This document shows, in pieces, positions 8,967 through 17,609 of a DNA stretch of 64,000 bases. A program made the position numbers and the translations under genes. A model generated the notes under the pieces. That model ran no database searches and was not told the DNA's origin. It worked only from the letters and a program-made list of their open reading frames with translations. Position 1 is the stretch's first letter, and every line of letters begins with the position of its first letter. Source of the stretch: Pseudaquidulcibacter sp041917055 (GTDB lineage: Bacteria; Pseudomonadota; Alphaproteobacteria; Caulobacterales; Aquidulcibacteraceae); the NCBI GenBank assembly GCA_041917055.1, contig JAYRYJ010000001.1:248001-312000 (forward strand), given 5' to 3'.

Positions 8967-9080
8967 TTAGTTAGCGCTGAATTGATTGTGAAACAGCGCC
9001 CAGCCGCAAAGGCGCGCCAATTCTTTGGCAATTGTAAGTTTGCCCGAAGCAGGTGCGCCATAAATAAAAGCAATTTTCAT
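8967..9080 (-). pseudogene. Truncated P-loop kinase-like gene
   Basis: A 37-codon reading frame begins ATG at 9080 and encodes MKIAFIYGAPASGKLTIAKE followed by LARLCGWALFHNQF, then stops. GAPASGKLT is a Walker A motif and the LFHNQ/LFHNH segment is characteristic of a family of small P-loop kinase-like proteins about 170-200 residues long, so only the N-terminus survives. The stop is followed, in the same frame, by the A2 palindrome, which would read EGLYGKPAHKDLP. Truncation associated with repeat insertion is likely. An RBS is not obvious, and it lies just downstream of lysC on the same strand. Confidence 0.65.
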
Positions 9081-9113
9081 AATTTGACCCTTATAGGTCA
9101 ACATACATCATGC

Positions 9114-10358
9114 TTAAGCTGCATCCAACCCATAAGCGGTGTGCAATGCGCGCACTGCGAGTTCGGTATAGGAACTATCAATCAGAACCGAAATCTTGAT
9201 TTCCGAAGTTGAAATGTTTTCAATATTAATGCCCTTTTTCGACAAAGCATCAAACATTATTTTCGCAACACCGACGTGTGAACGCATACCGACACCGATA
9301 ACCGAAACTTTGGAAACATCTTTTTTGACCAAAATATCATTGAATTGAATGTCGGCCTTAAGCGAATTCATCAAATCCTTGGCGCGATCTGCTTCACGTT
9401 CTGGAATAGTGAATGTCATATTCACTGCACCTTCAACACGCGAAGGTGCCTGAACAATCATATCAACGTTAATATTGGCGTCAGCCAAAGCGCCGAAGAT
9501 TTTTGCGGCAACGCCCGGGTGGTCCTCGACGCCCAAAATCGAAACTTTCGCCTCATCGCGGCTATAAGCGATACCGGATACTATTTGCTTTTCCACGATT
9601 TCATCCTCATCACAAACAATGGTCCCGGGATTTGGCTCACCCGGTTCAAGAAACGAACTTAGGACCCGCACCGGAACTTTTTTCGCCATTGCGAGTTCCA
9701 CGCTTCGGGTCTGTAAAACTTTTGCGCCCAAAGACGCCATTTCCAACATTTCTTCATAAGAAATTTTATTTAAGCGATGCGCTTTAGATGTAATGCGTGG
9801 GTCAGTGGTATAGACACCATCAACATCGGTATAAATATCGCATCTATCGGCATTTAAAGCCGCCGCCACTGCAACCGCCGAAGTATCTGAACCACCACGA
9901 CCAAGTGTGGTGATGCGTTTACCCTCAGTTATGCCTTGAAACCCAGGGATTACAGCAACCGCACCGCTTTGCATTGATTGCAATAATTGTGGGCAATCAA
10001 TTCCCGAAATGCGTGCCGAGGCGTGAATATCAGACGATTCAACCGGAATTTGCCATCCCTGCCACGATTTTGCCGGCACGCCCAATGCGCGAAGTGCTAA
10101 TGACAATAGGCCGGTAGTAACCTGTTCGCCTGTTGCGACAATTACGTCATATTCTTCATTGAATTCTTCGGCACTAAGACCTTTGCCTTGCGCCTCTGCT
10201 AAAGCAACCAACCGATTGGTTTCGCCGCTCATGGCGGAAACCACCACGGCAATTTCATTGCCTTGAGCGCGTTCATGGGCAACAAGACGGGCGACGCGCG
10301 CAATCCGCTCTGTGTCGCCAACCGAAGTTCCGCCAAATTTCATCACAATGCGTGACAT
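9114..10358 (-). CDS. lysC: Aspartate kinase
   Basis: A 414-residue aspartokinase catalysing the first step of the Asp-family pathway (lysine, methionine, threonine, diaminopimelate). The substrate motif KFGGTSVGD is at residues 8-16, with LGRGGSDTSAVA about residue 150 and TDVDGVYTTDP about 180. Two ACT domains follow (about 265-414; VSILGVEDHPG and VSVIGVGMRSH), as expected for feedback control by amino acids. It is divergent from ubiG, a common alphaproteobacterial arrangement. Length and motifs are intact. The small remnant gene immediately downstream is on the same strand. Confidence 0.96.
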   Translation of the reverse strand: MSRIVMKFGGTSVGDTERIARVARLVAHERAQGNEIAVVVSAMSGETNRLVALAEAQGKGLSAEEFNEEYDVIVATGEQVTTGLLSLALRALGVPAKSWQGWQIPVESSDIHASARISGIDCPQLLQSMQSGAVAVIPGFQGITEGKRITTLGRGGSDTSAVAVAAALNADRCDIYTDVDGVYTTDPRITSKAHRLNKISYEEMLEMASLGAKVLQTRSVELAMAKKVPVRVLSSFLEPGEPNPGTIVCDEDEIVEKQIVSGIAYSRDEAKVSILGVEDHPGVAAKIFGALADANINVDMIVQAPSRVEGAVNMTFTIPEREADRAKDLMNSLKADIQFNDILVKKDVSKVSVIGVGMRSHVGVAKIMFDALSKKGINIENISTSEIKISVLIDSSYTELAVRALHTAYGLDAA

Positions 10359-10511
10359 TAATTTTCCCTATTATTTGCGCGCTGCACAAACAATAATTGC
10401 GGCCAAAGGTCAAGGCGCGCACGCATTAATTTTCTAATATTTTGGTATAAAGATGCGTATTTTGAAAGATTTTTTCTTTGTCGAACCCGCATTGACGTCG
10501 TATAAAGTGCC

Positions 10512-11261
10512 ATGACCGAAATTAATACGATTGATGAAAAAGAGGTCGCAAAATTTGCGGCAATGGCAGATGATTGGTGGAATCCGAACGGTAAATTCCG
10601 TCCGCTTCATAAATTTAACCCTACTCGCCTAAAATTCATTCGCGATAATGTGATGGAACATTATGGCATTAGTGACCATTCAAAACCTTTGTCGGGGCTA
10701 AAACTTTTAGATATTGGCTGCGGCGGTGGGCTTTTAAGTGAGCCAATGGCGCGAATGGGCGCAAGTGTCACTGCAATCGATGCCACAGAAAAAAACATAA
10801 AAATCGCGCGCGCACATTTAGAAAAAACCGATCTTAATATTGATTATAAACACACGACCGCCGAAGAATTATTAAAAACCCATAAGGGTCAGTTTGATGT
10901 GGTTTTAAATATGGAGGTCATTGAACACGTCAATCATCCTGATGAATTTCTAAGAACCGCCCTAAAATTAATGTCACCAAAAGGCATTATGTTTATTGCA
11001 ACAATCAATCGCACTCAAAAAGCGCGTGCATTGGCGCTGTTCGCCGCTGAAAACATATTACGTTGGTTGCCGCCCGGCACGCATGAATATGATAAATTAA
11101 TCAAGCCGGAAGAATTGAAATCCGTATTGCGTGAAGATGAAACCCTTGAAATTACAGGGCCGATCGGCGTTTCCTATAATCCGCTTTTCGATAAATGGGC
11201 GCTTACCGACGATATATCTATGAATTATATGATGATTGCCTCAAGGCCCGCCAGAACTTAA
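10512..11261 (+). CDS. ubiG: Ubiquinone biosynthesis O-methyltransferase
   Basis: A 249-residue class I SAM-dependent methyltransferase. Motif I is LLDIGCGGGLLSEP (about residues 64-77), the post-I acidic residue lies in VTAIDAT, and UbiG-specific stretches include FAAMADDWWNPNGKFRPLH and MEVIEHV. It O-methylates both hydroxylated intermediates in ubiquinone synthesis, working at the inner membrane. Divergent lysC supports the assignment. A COQ9-family gene, also ubiquinone-related, lies about 38 kb further on. Confidence 0.95.
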   Translation: MTEINTIDEKEVAKFAAMADDWWNPNGKFRPLHKFNPTRLKFIRDNVMEHYGISDHSKPLSGLKLLDIGCGGGLLSEPMARMGASVTAIDATEKNIKIARAHLEKTDLNIDYKHTTAEELLKTHKGQFDVVLNMEVIEHVNHPDEFLRTALKLMSPKGIMFIATINRTQKARALALFAAENILRWLPPGTHEYDKLIKPEELKSVLREDETLEITGPIGVSYNPLFDKWALTDDISMNYMMIASRPART

Positions 11262-11383
11262 TTCTTAATTCTCACCGCCCCCCTACCAAAGCCTAATCTA
11301 AACCGCGCCTCATTTTCATCAAAAAGCATTTACTTTTTTGGCCTAAGGATTAAAGACGATTGAATTAATGATTGGGGATTTTG

Positions 11384-12169
11384 ATGGTTGAATTTGCACT
11401 TCCTGCTAATTCGCGCGTTAAACAGGGAAAACATTGGCCCGCGCCTGAGGGTTTTTCCAAAGATATTCGCACTTTCCGCATTTATCGCTATGATCCGGAT
11501 AGTGGCGAAAATCCGCGTTGGGATACTTATGACGTGCCAAAAGATGCATGTGGCCCAATGGTCTTGGACGCACTTATTTGGATTAAGGATAATGTAGATT
11601 CGACCCTAACTTTCCGCCGTTCTTGCCGCGAGGGGGTTTGTGGTTCGTGCGCCATGAATATTGACGGCAACAATACTTTAGCTTGCACTAAGGGGCACGA
11701 CGAATGCAAAGGCAAAAACGTCAATATTTCACCATTGCCGCACGTAGATGTGATTAAAGATTTGGTTCCCGATTTAACCAATTTCTATTCGCAATACGCT
11801 ACTATCGAACCGCATTTGCAAAATGTGACCGTCGTTCCTGAAACCGAATGGTTACAAAGCCCGCAAGACAGGCAAAAACTTGACGGCCTTTATGAGTGTA
11901 TTCTTTGCGCCTGCTGCTCTACTTCGTGCCCGTCATATTGGTGGAATGGGGACCGGTATTTGGGGCCGGCGGCATTGTTACATGCCTATCGTTGGGTAAT
12001 TGATTCGCGTGATGAGGAAACCGGAAAACGTTTGGATAATCTTGAAGATCCATTCCGCCTTTATCGCTGCCACACAATTATGAATTGCGCCCAAGTTTGC
12101 CCAAAAGGCCTAAACCCTGCAAAAGCGATTGCCGAACTGAAAAAATTGATGGTTGAAAGACAAACCTAA
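11384..12169 (+). CDS. sdhB: Succinate dehydrogenase iron-sulfur subunit
   Basis: A 261-residue subunit carrying the three Fe-S clusters of complex II. The [2Fe-2S] ligands are in SCREGVCGSC (about 79-88), the [4Fe-4S] ligands in CILCACCSTSCP (about 172) and the [3Fe-4S] ligands in CHTIMNCAQVCPKGLNP (about 229). The ATG at 11384 is preferred because GGGGA precedes it; an in-frame TTG lies 12 bases upstream. sdhC, sdhD and sdhA are not adjacent: the upstream neighbour is ubiG and a short gap. This separates it from the usual sdhCDAB operon. Confidence 0.95.
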   Translation: MVEFALPANSRVKQGKHWPAPEGFSKDIRTFRIYRYDPDSGENPRWDTYDVPKDACGPMVLDALIWIKDNVDSTLTFRRSCREGVCGSCAMNIDGNNTLACTKGHDECKGKNVNISPLPHVDVIKDLVPDLTNFYSQYATIEPHLQNVTVVPETEWLQSPQDRQKLDGLYECILCACCSTSCPSYWWNGDRYLGPAALLHAYRWVIDSRDEETGKRLDNLEDPFRLYRCHTIMNCAQVCPKGLNPAKAIAELKKLMVERQT

Positions 12170-12352
12170 AAATTTGGCCTTTCGGTTGGCTCAACAGGTT
12201 CAAATTGTTTTTATGTCTCTTTTGCCGAAAAGTGTCCAAGTTTCGTGTCAGTATGGCAAACCAAAAGGCATTGATATAAAGCTAAGCGACGCCAATTAGG
12301 CTGCACTTTGGTTTGATGTCTTATCAAGAGTCAAAATTCACCTCGTTTTCAT

Positions 12353-12514
12353 TAGCGCATTTCCCGCTTTAGCTGACCCAGATGCCGCCGCAATTTTGGT
12401 TCAGCTTTTGTGTTAAATTTCTTCGGTAATATTGGAATATTTCCAAGAAATTTAATGCGAAAGATGGAGCAAAAGGGCAAGGCAGGTGGGTCAGATAAAA
12501 CGGGAAATGCGCTA
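12353..12514. repeat. Family D MITE-like element, long copy D1
   Basis: Terminal inverted repeats of about 27 bp begin TAGCGCATTTCCCG and end CGGGAAATGCGCTA, with both outer ends being TA. The left 54 bases match copy D2 at 34.9 kb with two differences. The interior carries a further hairpin (TTAAATTTCTT against AAGAAATTTAA). No protein is encoded. Size, TIRs and TA ends fit a non-autonomous element of the IS630/Tc1 type; no related transposase is seen in this window. The 12170-12352 stretch before it shows nothing else convincing. Confidence 0.7.
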
Positions 12515-12589
12515 GACCTCAGTATTGCAGAACCTATTCGCGAAACCAATTTTTGGAGACGTTACCCTTCCCTAAACTATTCGCCTATT

Positions 12590-12770
12590 GCACTGCAATA
12601 TGAATGTGATAAAAAGCGAAATAGTTCGGATAAAGGGAATTGGGATTTAAAGACCCAAACTGCCCCTGCAACTGTAAGTGTCGAGCGTGAATAGTCACTG
12701 GGAAACCGGGAAGGCTATTCAAAAGCATTGAAGCACAAGTCAGGAAACCTTGCCGAAACGGGTCGTTTTT
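12590..12770 (+). promoter_or_regulatory. Cobalamin (adenosylcobalamin) riboswitch
   Basis: The stretch contains the conserved core GCCCCTGCAACTGTAAGTG, an upstream GGGAATTGGG, then CACTGGGAAACCGGGAAGGC, and the B12 box AAGTCAGGAAACCTTGCC near 12737. Order and spacing match cobalamin riboswitches. It lies about 100 bases ahead of the btuB start, so it is expected to lower expression of the B12 uptake operon when cobalamin is bound. The 5' boundary is approximate. Confidence 0.92.
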
Positions 12771-12872
12771 CGCATGCACAGGGTGCTGCATTCGGTGCGG
12801 ATATTTTCCGTTTTAACGGCTGAAATTTATGTCGGGCCAAAAGCCCGTGATTTCAATTTGTTTGAGGAAAAT

Positions 12873-14741
12873 ATGAAAAAACTATTATTGCTCGGCGTCC
12901 TATTGCCGAATGTGGCATTTGCCGAAGAATTCATAATAATTGCAAGTGTGAAAAAGCCAATTCCGGCGCAAAAAATTGTCAGTATTAGTGCTGAAAAACT
13001 TGAAGACCGTCAAATTGTCCTAGTGCAGGACGCGTTCAAATATGTCTCAGCAATGAATTTCTCGCGTGCCGGCGGAATAGGAACGCCGACCAATGTGCGA
13101 ATTCGCGGTGCCGAAGGCGACAAAACCCTCGTTATCATTGACGGTCAAAAAACCATAGACCCGTCATTACCGACAGGTGGTTTTGATTTCGGTCAATTAA
13201 TGCTTGGCGATGTTCAACAAATCGAAGTCATGAAAGGAATAGGTTCAAGCCTTTATGGTTCCGACGCAATCGGTGGCGTTGTAAGCATAATTACCAAAAG
13301 ACCTGATGCTAAAAACCAAATAAATATTGATTTTCAAACTGGTACCGAAGCCACCACAAATGCCAAACTTTTTTATGGCAATGTATTTGAAAATCACGCT
13401 TTGGCATTATATGGAAGCCATTTTGAAACCGCAGGCATCTCGCAATTTTCGAAAAAACGTGGCGGGCGCGAAAAAGATGGTTTTCAACAAAAACTTTTGG
13501 GCGCAAAAGCGTGGTTTGTATTGGGGCAAAAGACAGAATTATTTTTGAAAGCCGAACAATCGGTTTCAAAACTTGATTTTGATGGCTATCCGGCGCCTTT
13601 TTATAATTTTGCCGACACTTTGGAATATGGCGAATCCAAAAACCTCTCTTATTTTGCAAAACTAAATGCGCAAATTACTGATAATTTCACACATTCTCTT
13701 TCGCTTTCCCAAGTTAGATCAAAACGCCAAAATTTTGACCCGACAAACACGCCTCAAATAAATTTTGATTCCTTAGGAACAATTCAAAGCCTTGATTATT
13801 TAGCGCAATTTAATTTGCAAAAATTGATTTTAATTGGTGGCTTTGGTCTTGAAAAAAATGAATATGAAATTTCCTATCCGTCGCCTTGGGACCCGCAGCC
13901 ATCAGTTCTCAAAGCCGATGCCACCACAAAAGCGGTTTTTGGTGAATTGCAATATGAACCAATTCAAAACCTAAAACTCAAATTGGGCATTCGCAATGAT
14001 AATCATGACACTTTTGGTGGGCAAACCTCGTTTCATGGTAATATCGCCTATCGCGCAGATGATTTCGATATTCATGCCGCTATTTCCGAGGGTTTTAAAG
14101 CGCCAAGCCTTTATCAATTATATTCCGACTATGGAAACACAGATTTAAACCCCGAAATTGCCGATGGCTATGAATTCGGAATTGCAAAACATTTTGGATT
14201 AGGAAAATTTTCAGCGACATATTTTGCGCGCAAAGCAAAAAATCAGATTGACTTTTTCTCTTGTTATGGTGCTTCAAATCCAAAATGCACGACACGGCCT
14301 TTTGGTTTTTATGACAATTTGGCGAAAACCAAAACCAATGGCTGGGAATTTGATTATAGTGCTAAAATTAAAGATTTTTCGATTGATTTGGGCGGCGCGA
14401 TAATTGAAGCAAAAAATGAAGACGCGAATAGTTTTGATTTTAATAATCAATTGCCGCGCCAACCAAAATTTACCGCTTTTGCCGCCCTTGGCTATAAAAT
14501 CGGAAACGGCTTCAAAATCGGCCTCAACGGAAATTATGTTTCAAAAAGACGTGAAAATATTTATTCTAATTTCAATCTCGCGGCTTATGATTTGTGGGAT
14601 TTGACTTTTTCAAAAGAACTGAATTCGCACTTAGAAATCTATGGGCACGCCGAAAATATTTTTGATAAGGAATATGAGAGTGTCAAAAATTACGGCACCA
14701 ATGGTGCAGGCATTAGAATCGGCTTTCGTGTGAAATACTAA
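12873..14741 (+). CDS. btuB: TonB-dependent cobalamin receptor
   Basis: About 622 residues. The ATG at 12873 has TGAGGA upstream and starts a signal peptide (MKKLLLLGVLLPNVAFA); the frame is open further upstream but that part overlaps the riboswitch. A plug domain follows (VRIRGAEGDKTLVIIDG, IEVMKGIGSSLYGSDAIGGV), then a 22-strand barrel ending in VKY. SLYGSDAIGGVV is typical of BtuB-like receptors. It imports corrinoids across the outer membrane using TonB/ExbBD energy. The riboswitch upstream and BtuFCD genes downstream make cobalamin the likely ligand. Confidence 0.92.
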   Translation: MKKLLLLGVLLPNVAFAEEFIIIASVKKPIPAQKIVSISAEKLEDRQIVLVQDAFKYVSAMNFSRAGGIGTPTNVRIRGAEGDKTLVIIDGQKTIDPSLPTGGFDFGQLMLGDVQQIEVMKGIGSSLYGSDAIGGVVSIITKRPDAKNQINIDFQTGTEATTNAKLFYGNVFENHALALYGSHFETAGISQFSKKRGGREKDGFQQKLLGAKAWFVLGQKTELFLKAEQSVSKLDFDGYPAPFYNFADTLEYGESKNLSYFAKLNAQITDNFTHSLSLSQVRSKRQNFDPTNTPQINFDSLGTIQSLDYLAQFNLQKLILIGGFGLEKNEYEISYPSPWDPQPSVLKADATTKAVFGELQYEPIQNLKLKLGIRNDNHDTFGGQTSFHGNIAYRADDFDIHAAISEGFKAPSLYQLYSDYGNTDLNPEIADGYEFGIAKHFGLGKFSATYFARKAKNQIDFFSCYGASNPKCTTRPFGFYDNLAKTKTNGWEFDYSAKIKDFSIDLGGAIIEAKNEDANSFDFNNQLPRQPKFTAFAALGYKIGNGFKIGLNGNYVSKRRENIYSNFNLAAYDLWDLTFSKELNSHLEIYGHAENIFDKEYESVKNYGTNGAGIRIGFRVKY

Positions 14742-14742
14742 A

Positions 14743-15570
14743 ATGAAAACCTATGCCTTAGTCTTTTTGGCCATTTTTGCATTTGCACCAATATTTTTTG
14801 GTGCAAGCGCAAAAGCACCGATTTCTAAGGCAGATGCGAAAATACTTTCGACCAATGCCTGTATAGATCAGGCACTGGTCGAAATTGCCGATTGGTCGCA
14901 AATAATTTCTTTGTCCCATTATTCCAAAGACAAGACCTCAAACCCCTTCTTTGAACAAACCAAGAAATTTGCCTTCAATTTTGCCGACCCCGAGGAAATC
15001 ATAAATTTCAAACCCGATCTTATTCTAACCGGCGGTTTTGAAAAACCGTCTTTGATTCAAAGTGCGAATTCAATCGGCGCAAAAATACACAAATTCGGAA
15101 TGCCAAATTCTATCGGCGAATCTAAAATCCAAATTGCTGAAATTGGCAAATTAACGGGCAATGAGGCAAAAGCGGAATTTCTGATATCAAAAATTGAAGC
15201 TTTGGAAACAAGTGAAAACCCAGTAAAAGTCAAAGCCCTAATGCTTTTTGATGGTGGCAATAGTGCGGGTGCAAATACTTTGATTGATGAGGCAATGGAA
15301 AAATCCGGCTTTTATAACCAGGCACGTGATTATGATATCGGAAATTGGGGCAAAATTGATTTAGAACAAATGCTTTTGAACCCGCCGGACCTAATAATTC
15401 TAACCGTCGCTGCGCAAAATGATAGTATGGATAGGCGCATTTTGAACCATGCTGCACTTAAAAGCCAAAAATTGAAAATCGCCTATCTTCCAAAAACCTA
15501 CACATATTGCGGTGGCCCAGTTCTGATAAATCTTTTAGAAACATTGCAAGAAATAAGGCGGAAAATATGA
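14743..15570 (+). CDS. btuF: Periplasmic cobalamin-binding protein (BtuF-like)
   Basis: A 275-residue substrate-binding protein of the helical-backbone class III type, with a signal peptide (MKTYALVFLAIFAFAPIFF). The pattern ILSTNACIDQALVEIAD near the start and FKPDLILTGG in the N-lobe are typical of BtuF/FecB-like proteins. It starts one base after the btuB stop and overlaps the permease start by four bases (ATGA), so the operon is tightly coupled. Function as the vitamin B12 carrier is inferred from the riboswitch and the receptor. Confidence 0.85.
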   Translation: MKTYALVFLAIFAFAPIFFGASAKAPISKADAKILSTNACIDQALVEIADWSQIISLSHYSKDKTSNPFFEQTKKFAFNFADPEEIINFKPDLILTGGFEKPSLIQSANSIGAKIHKFGMPNSIGESKIQIAEIGKLTGNEAKAEFLISKIEALETSENPVKVKALMLFDGGNSAGANTLIDEAMEKSGFYNQARDYDIGNWGKIDLEQMLLNPPDLIILTVAAQNDSMDRRILNHAALKSQKLKIAYLPKTYTYCGGPVLINLLETLQEIRRKI

Positions 15571-16550
15571 AATACACCCGTCTTCTAACCTTATTATTTG
15601 CAATAAGTCTTGTGCTTTTGATTTTGGCACTAATGATTGGCAAAGCGCCAATTGACCCATTGGTCATTTTTGACGGCGGGAAACCGGCCGAAATGGTGCG
15701 CTCAATATTATTTGAAATAAGGTTACCGCGCGCTTTAATGGCCTTTATCGCTGGCGGCATTTTGGCAATATCGGGCGGCGTTTTACAAGCCTATTTGCGC
15801 AATCCCTTAGCTGATGGTGCAGTATTAGGCATCACGCCATTTGCATCATTGGGCGCTATAATCGCAATTTATTTTGGCTTTTCAAACCTTTCCTTTTGGA
15901 TTGTGCCATTATTGGCGATAATATTCGCAGGTATTGGGATTTTTATTTTATTGTTTTTGGCGGCGAAAGCCCAATCACAAACCGGCTTAATTCTTAGTGG
16001 CGTGGTACTATCGTCTTTTGCGGGTGCTTTAATGACTTTGGCTCTAAATTTTGCGCCAAACCCTTATGCGATCGCTGAAATCATTGATTGGCAGATAGGT
16101 TCGTTTGCAAATATTTCTTATCGCGAAATTTTGGCAATCATTCCATTTTTAGCAATCGGTATTTTCTTGATTTATCGTTCAAGGGACTTCATTGATGCAA
16201 TGATTTTGGGAGAATTGAGTGCCAAAAGCCTTGGGTTTAATATCGAAAGCAATCGAAATCTGATAATTATCGGAATCGGAATAATGGCTGGTGCAATTAC
16301 ATCCGTTTGCGGAATAATTGGCTTTGTGGGCCTTATAGTGCCGCATTTTTTGAACCGAATTTGCAAGACATTACCATCAAAGGCTTTAATCCCCAATTTT
16401 TTGGCAGGGGGGATTTTGACTTTATGTGCGGACAATTTCGCCAAATCCCTCCATTTTCAAAATGAAATAAAGGTCGGCGTGATTATGACCTTGATTGGCG
16501 CACCATTCTTTTTGGTGGTTTTGTTGAAGAGGGGGCGCGAAATTGTATAG
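15567..16550 (+). CDS. btuC: Cobalamin ABC transporter permease
   Basis: A 327-residue FecCD/BtuC-family permease with about ten hydrophobic helices. The ATG at 15567 is supported by GGCGG upstream and by the four-base overlap with btuF. Family signatures include LRNPLADGAVLGITPFASLG and GIIGFVGLIVPHFLNRI, the cytoplasmic coupling region. It forms a homodimeric channel in the inner membrane. The ATPase gene overlaps its end by eight bases. Confidence 0.92.
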   Translation: MKYTRLLTLLFAISLVLLILALMIGKAPIDPLVIFDGGKPAEMVRSILFEIRLPRALMAFIAGGILAISGGVLQAYLRNPLADGAVLGITPFASLGAIIAIYFGFSNLSFWIVPLLAIIFAGIGIFILLFLAAKAQSQTGLILSGVVLSSFAGALMTLALNFAPNPYAIAEIIDWQIGSFANISYREILAIIPFLAIGIFLIYRSRDFIDAMILGELSAKSLGFNIESNRNLIIIGIGIMAGAITSVCGIIGFVGLIVPHFLNRICKTLPSKALIPNFLAGGILTLCADNFAKSLHFQNEIKVGVIMTLIGAPFFLVVLLKRGREIV

Positions 16551-17310
16551 TTTACGCGCACAAGACTTAAATTATCAGGCCGGGGATTTTAATCTTAAAA
16601 TCCAAGTATGCGAAATTATTGCGCAAAAAATCAATGTGATTATTGGACCAAATGGTGCAGGCAAATCGACATTATTGAATATTTTGGCAGATCTAAAGGC
16701 ACCCTACGCAGGCAATGTCTTTATCAATGACGAAAAGATCGAGAGAATCAAAGAATTCGAACTGGCAAAAATAATTGCCTATGTTCCACAAAATGACGAG
16801 GTTTTCGGAAATCCGAAAGTGTCCGATTTAATCGCACTTGGCCGCTTGCCGCTAAGGAAAACCTCACAAACAAATGACGAAAAGGATAAAGAAAAAACCG
16901 AAGAAATAGCGCGCGAATTAGGATGTGAAAAATTATTGAACCGCGAATATGAAACCCTCTCGGGTGGTGAAAAACGCTTGGTTAGATTGGCCTGTGCCCT
17001 TGTAATTGAACCGAAAATTCTAATGATTGATGAGCCGTTTAATCATCTTGATATCAAACACCAAATGGACTTCATCAAAATATTGAATCTTTTGCGTGAT
17101 AAAGGAATGACAATTGTCGTGATCGTACATGATCTAAACATTGCCGCCAATTGGGGTGATAATATCATTTTAATGAAGGGCGGCAAAATAATTGCCAAAG
17201 GTTGCGCCAAAGACGTGATTTCCAGCGAAAACCTGGCTGTCGCCTATGGAATTGATGCAAAATTGATTGAAATTCAGAACCGGAATTTTGTTCAGATTTT
17301 GGGTGATTAA
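16543..17310 (+). CDS. btuD: Cobalamin ABC transporter ATP-binding protein
   Basis: A 255-residue ABC ATPase: Walker A GPNGAGKSTL (about residues 37-46), signature LSGGEKRLVRLA (about 139), Walker B ILMIDEPFNHLD (about 160) and switch His in VIVHDLN. The start is TTG at 16543, supported by AGAGGGGG upstream; it overlaps the permease end by eight bases. It powers the BtuCD-F importer. Downstream, the 17311-17609 gap holds repeats and no gene. Confidence 0.92.
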   Translation: MYSLRAQDLNYQAGDFNLKIQVCEIIAQKINVIIGPNGAGKSTLLNILADLKAPYAGNVFINDEKIERIKEFELAKIIAYVPQNDEVFGNPKVSDLIALGRLPLRKTSQTNDEKDKEKTEEIARELGCEKLLNREYETLSGGEKRLVRLACALVIEPKILMIDEPFNHLDIKHQMDFIKILNLLRDKGMTIVVIVHDLNIAANWGDNIILMKGGKIIAKGCAKDVISSENLAVAYGIDAKLIEIQNRNFVQILGD

Positions 17311-17370
17311 TTCAAAATCATTAGAATCTGAGGAATGTGTATGCCAAACTACAAAAGGATTTTGTCACGA

Positions 17371-17499
17371 TTTGAGAGTTTTTGCTTAGGAAGGCCGATA
17401 TGGACAGGTGTGCCATATCGGCCTTTATCAATTGTTTAAGCACAAAAACGAACGTCAAGAGCCGCTAATCTTAAACCCTTGAACTTCATTTTTGTGCGG
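17371..17499 (+). repeat. Family A/B composite palindrome (A3 + B2)
   Basis: A3 pairs GGCCGATATGG with CCATATCGGCC around ACAGGTGTG; B2 pairs GCACAAAAACGA and TCAAG with CTTGA and TTTTTGTGC. The order, the spacing of about 12 bases and the loops (ACAGGT, CCGCT) match the minus-strand reading of 4721-4830. Similarity continues about 20 bases upstream of A3. The A stem bases differ between copies on both sides, so pairing is kept by paired changes. Confidence 0.75.
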
Positions 17500-17609
17500 G
17501 TCAATCAAAGAAAAGTTTTCAAACTATTGAACATAATATTTTCCTTAAGTCCCACCTATCCAATGCAGCTTACAATTGATAAGAATTCCTAAAAATCCCC
17601 CAACCAAAT

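Noticed and set aside
12353..12514. D1 as a rho-independent terminator of sdhB
   Set aside because: The element lies about 180 bases beyond the gene, is 162 bp long, has no T-run and recurs elsewhere with TA ends, fitting a mobile repeat better.
12410..12694. 94-codon frame between sdhB and btuB
   Set aside because: It covers repeat D1 and the first part of the cobalamin riboswitch, so it is non-coding.
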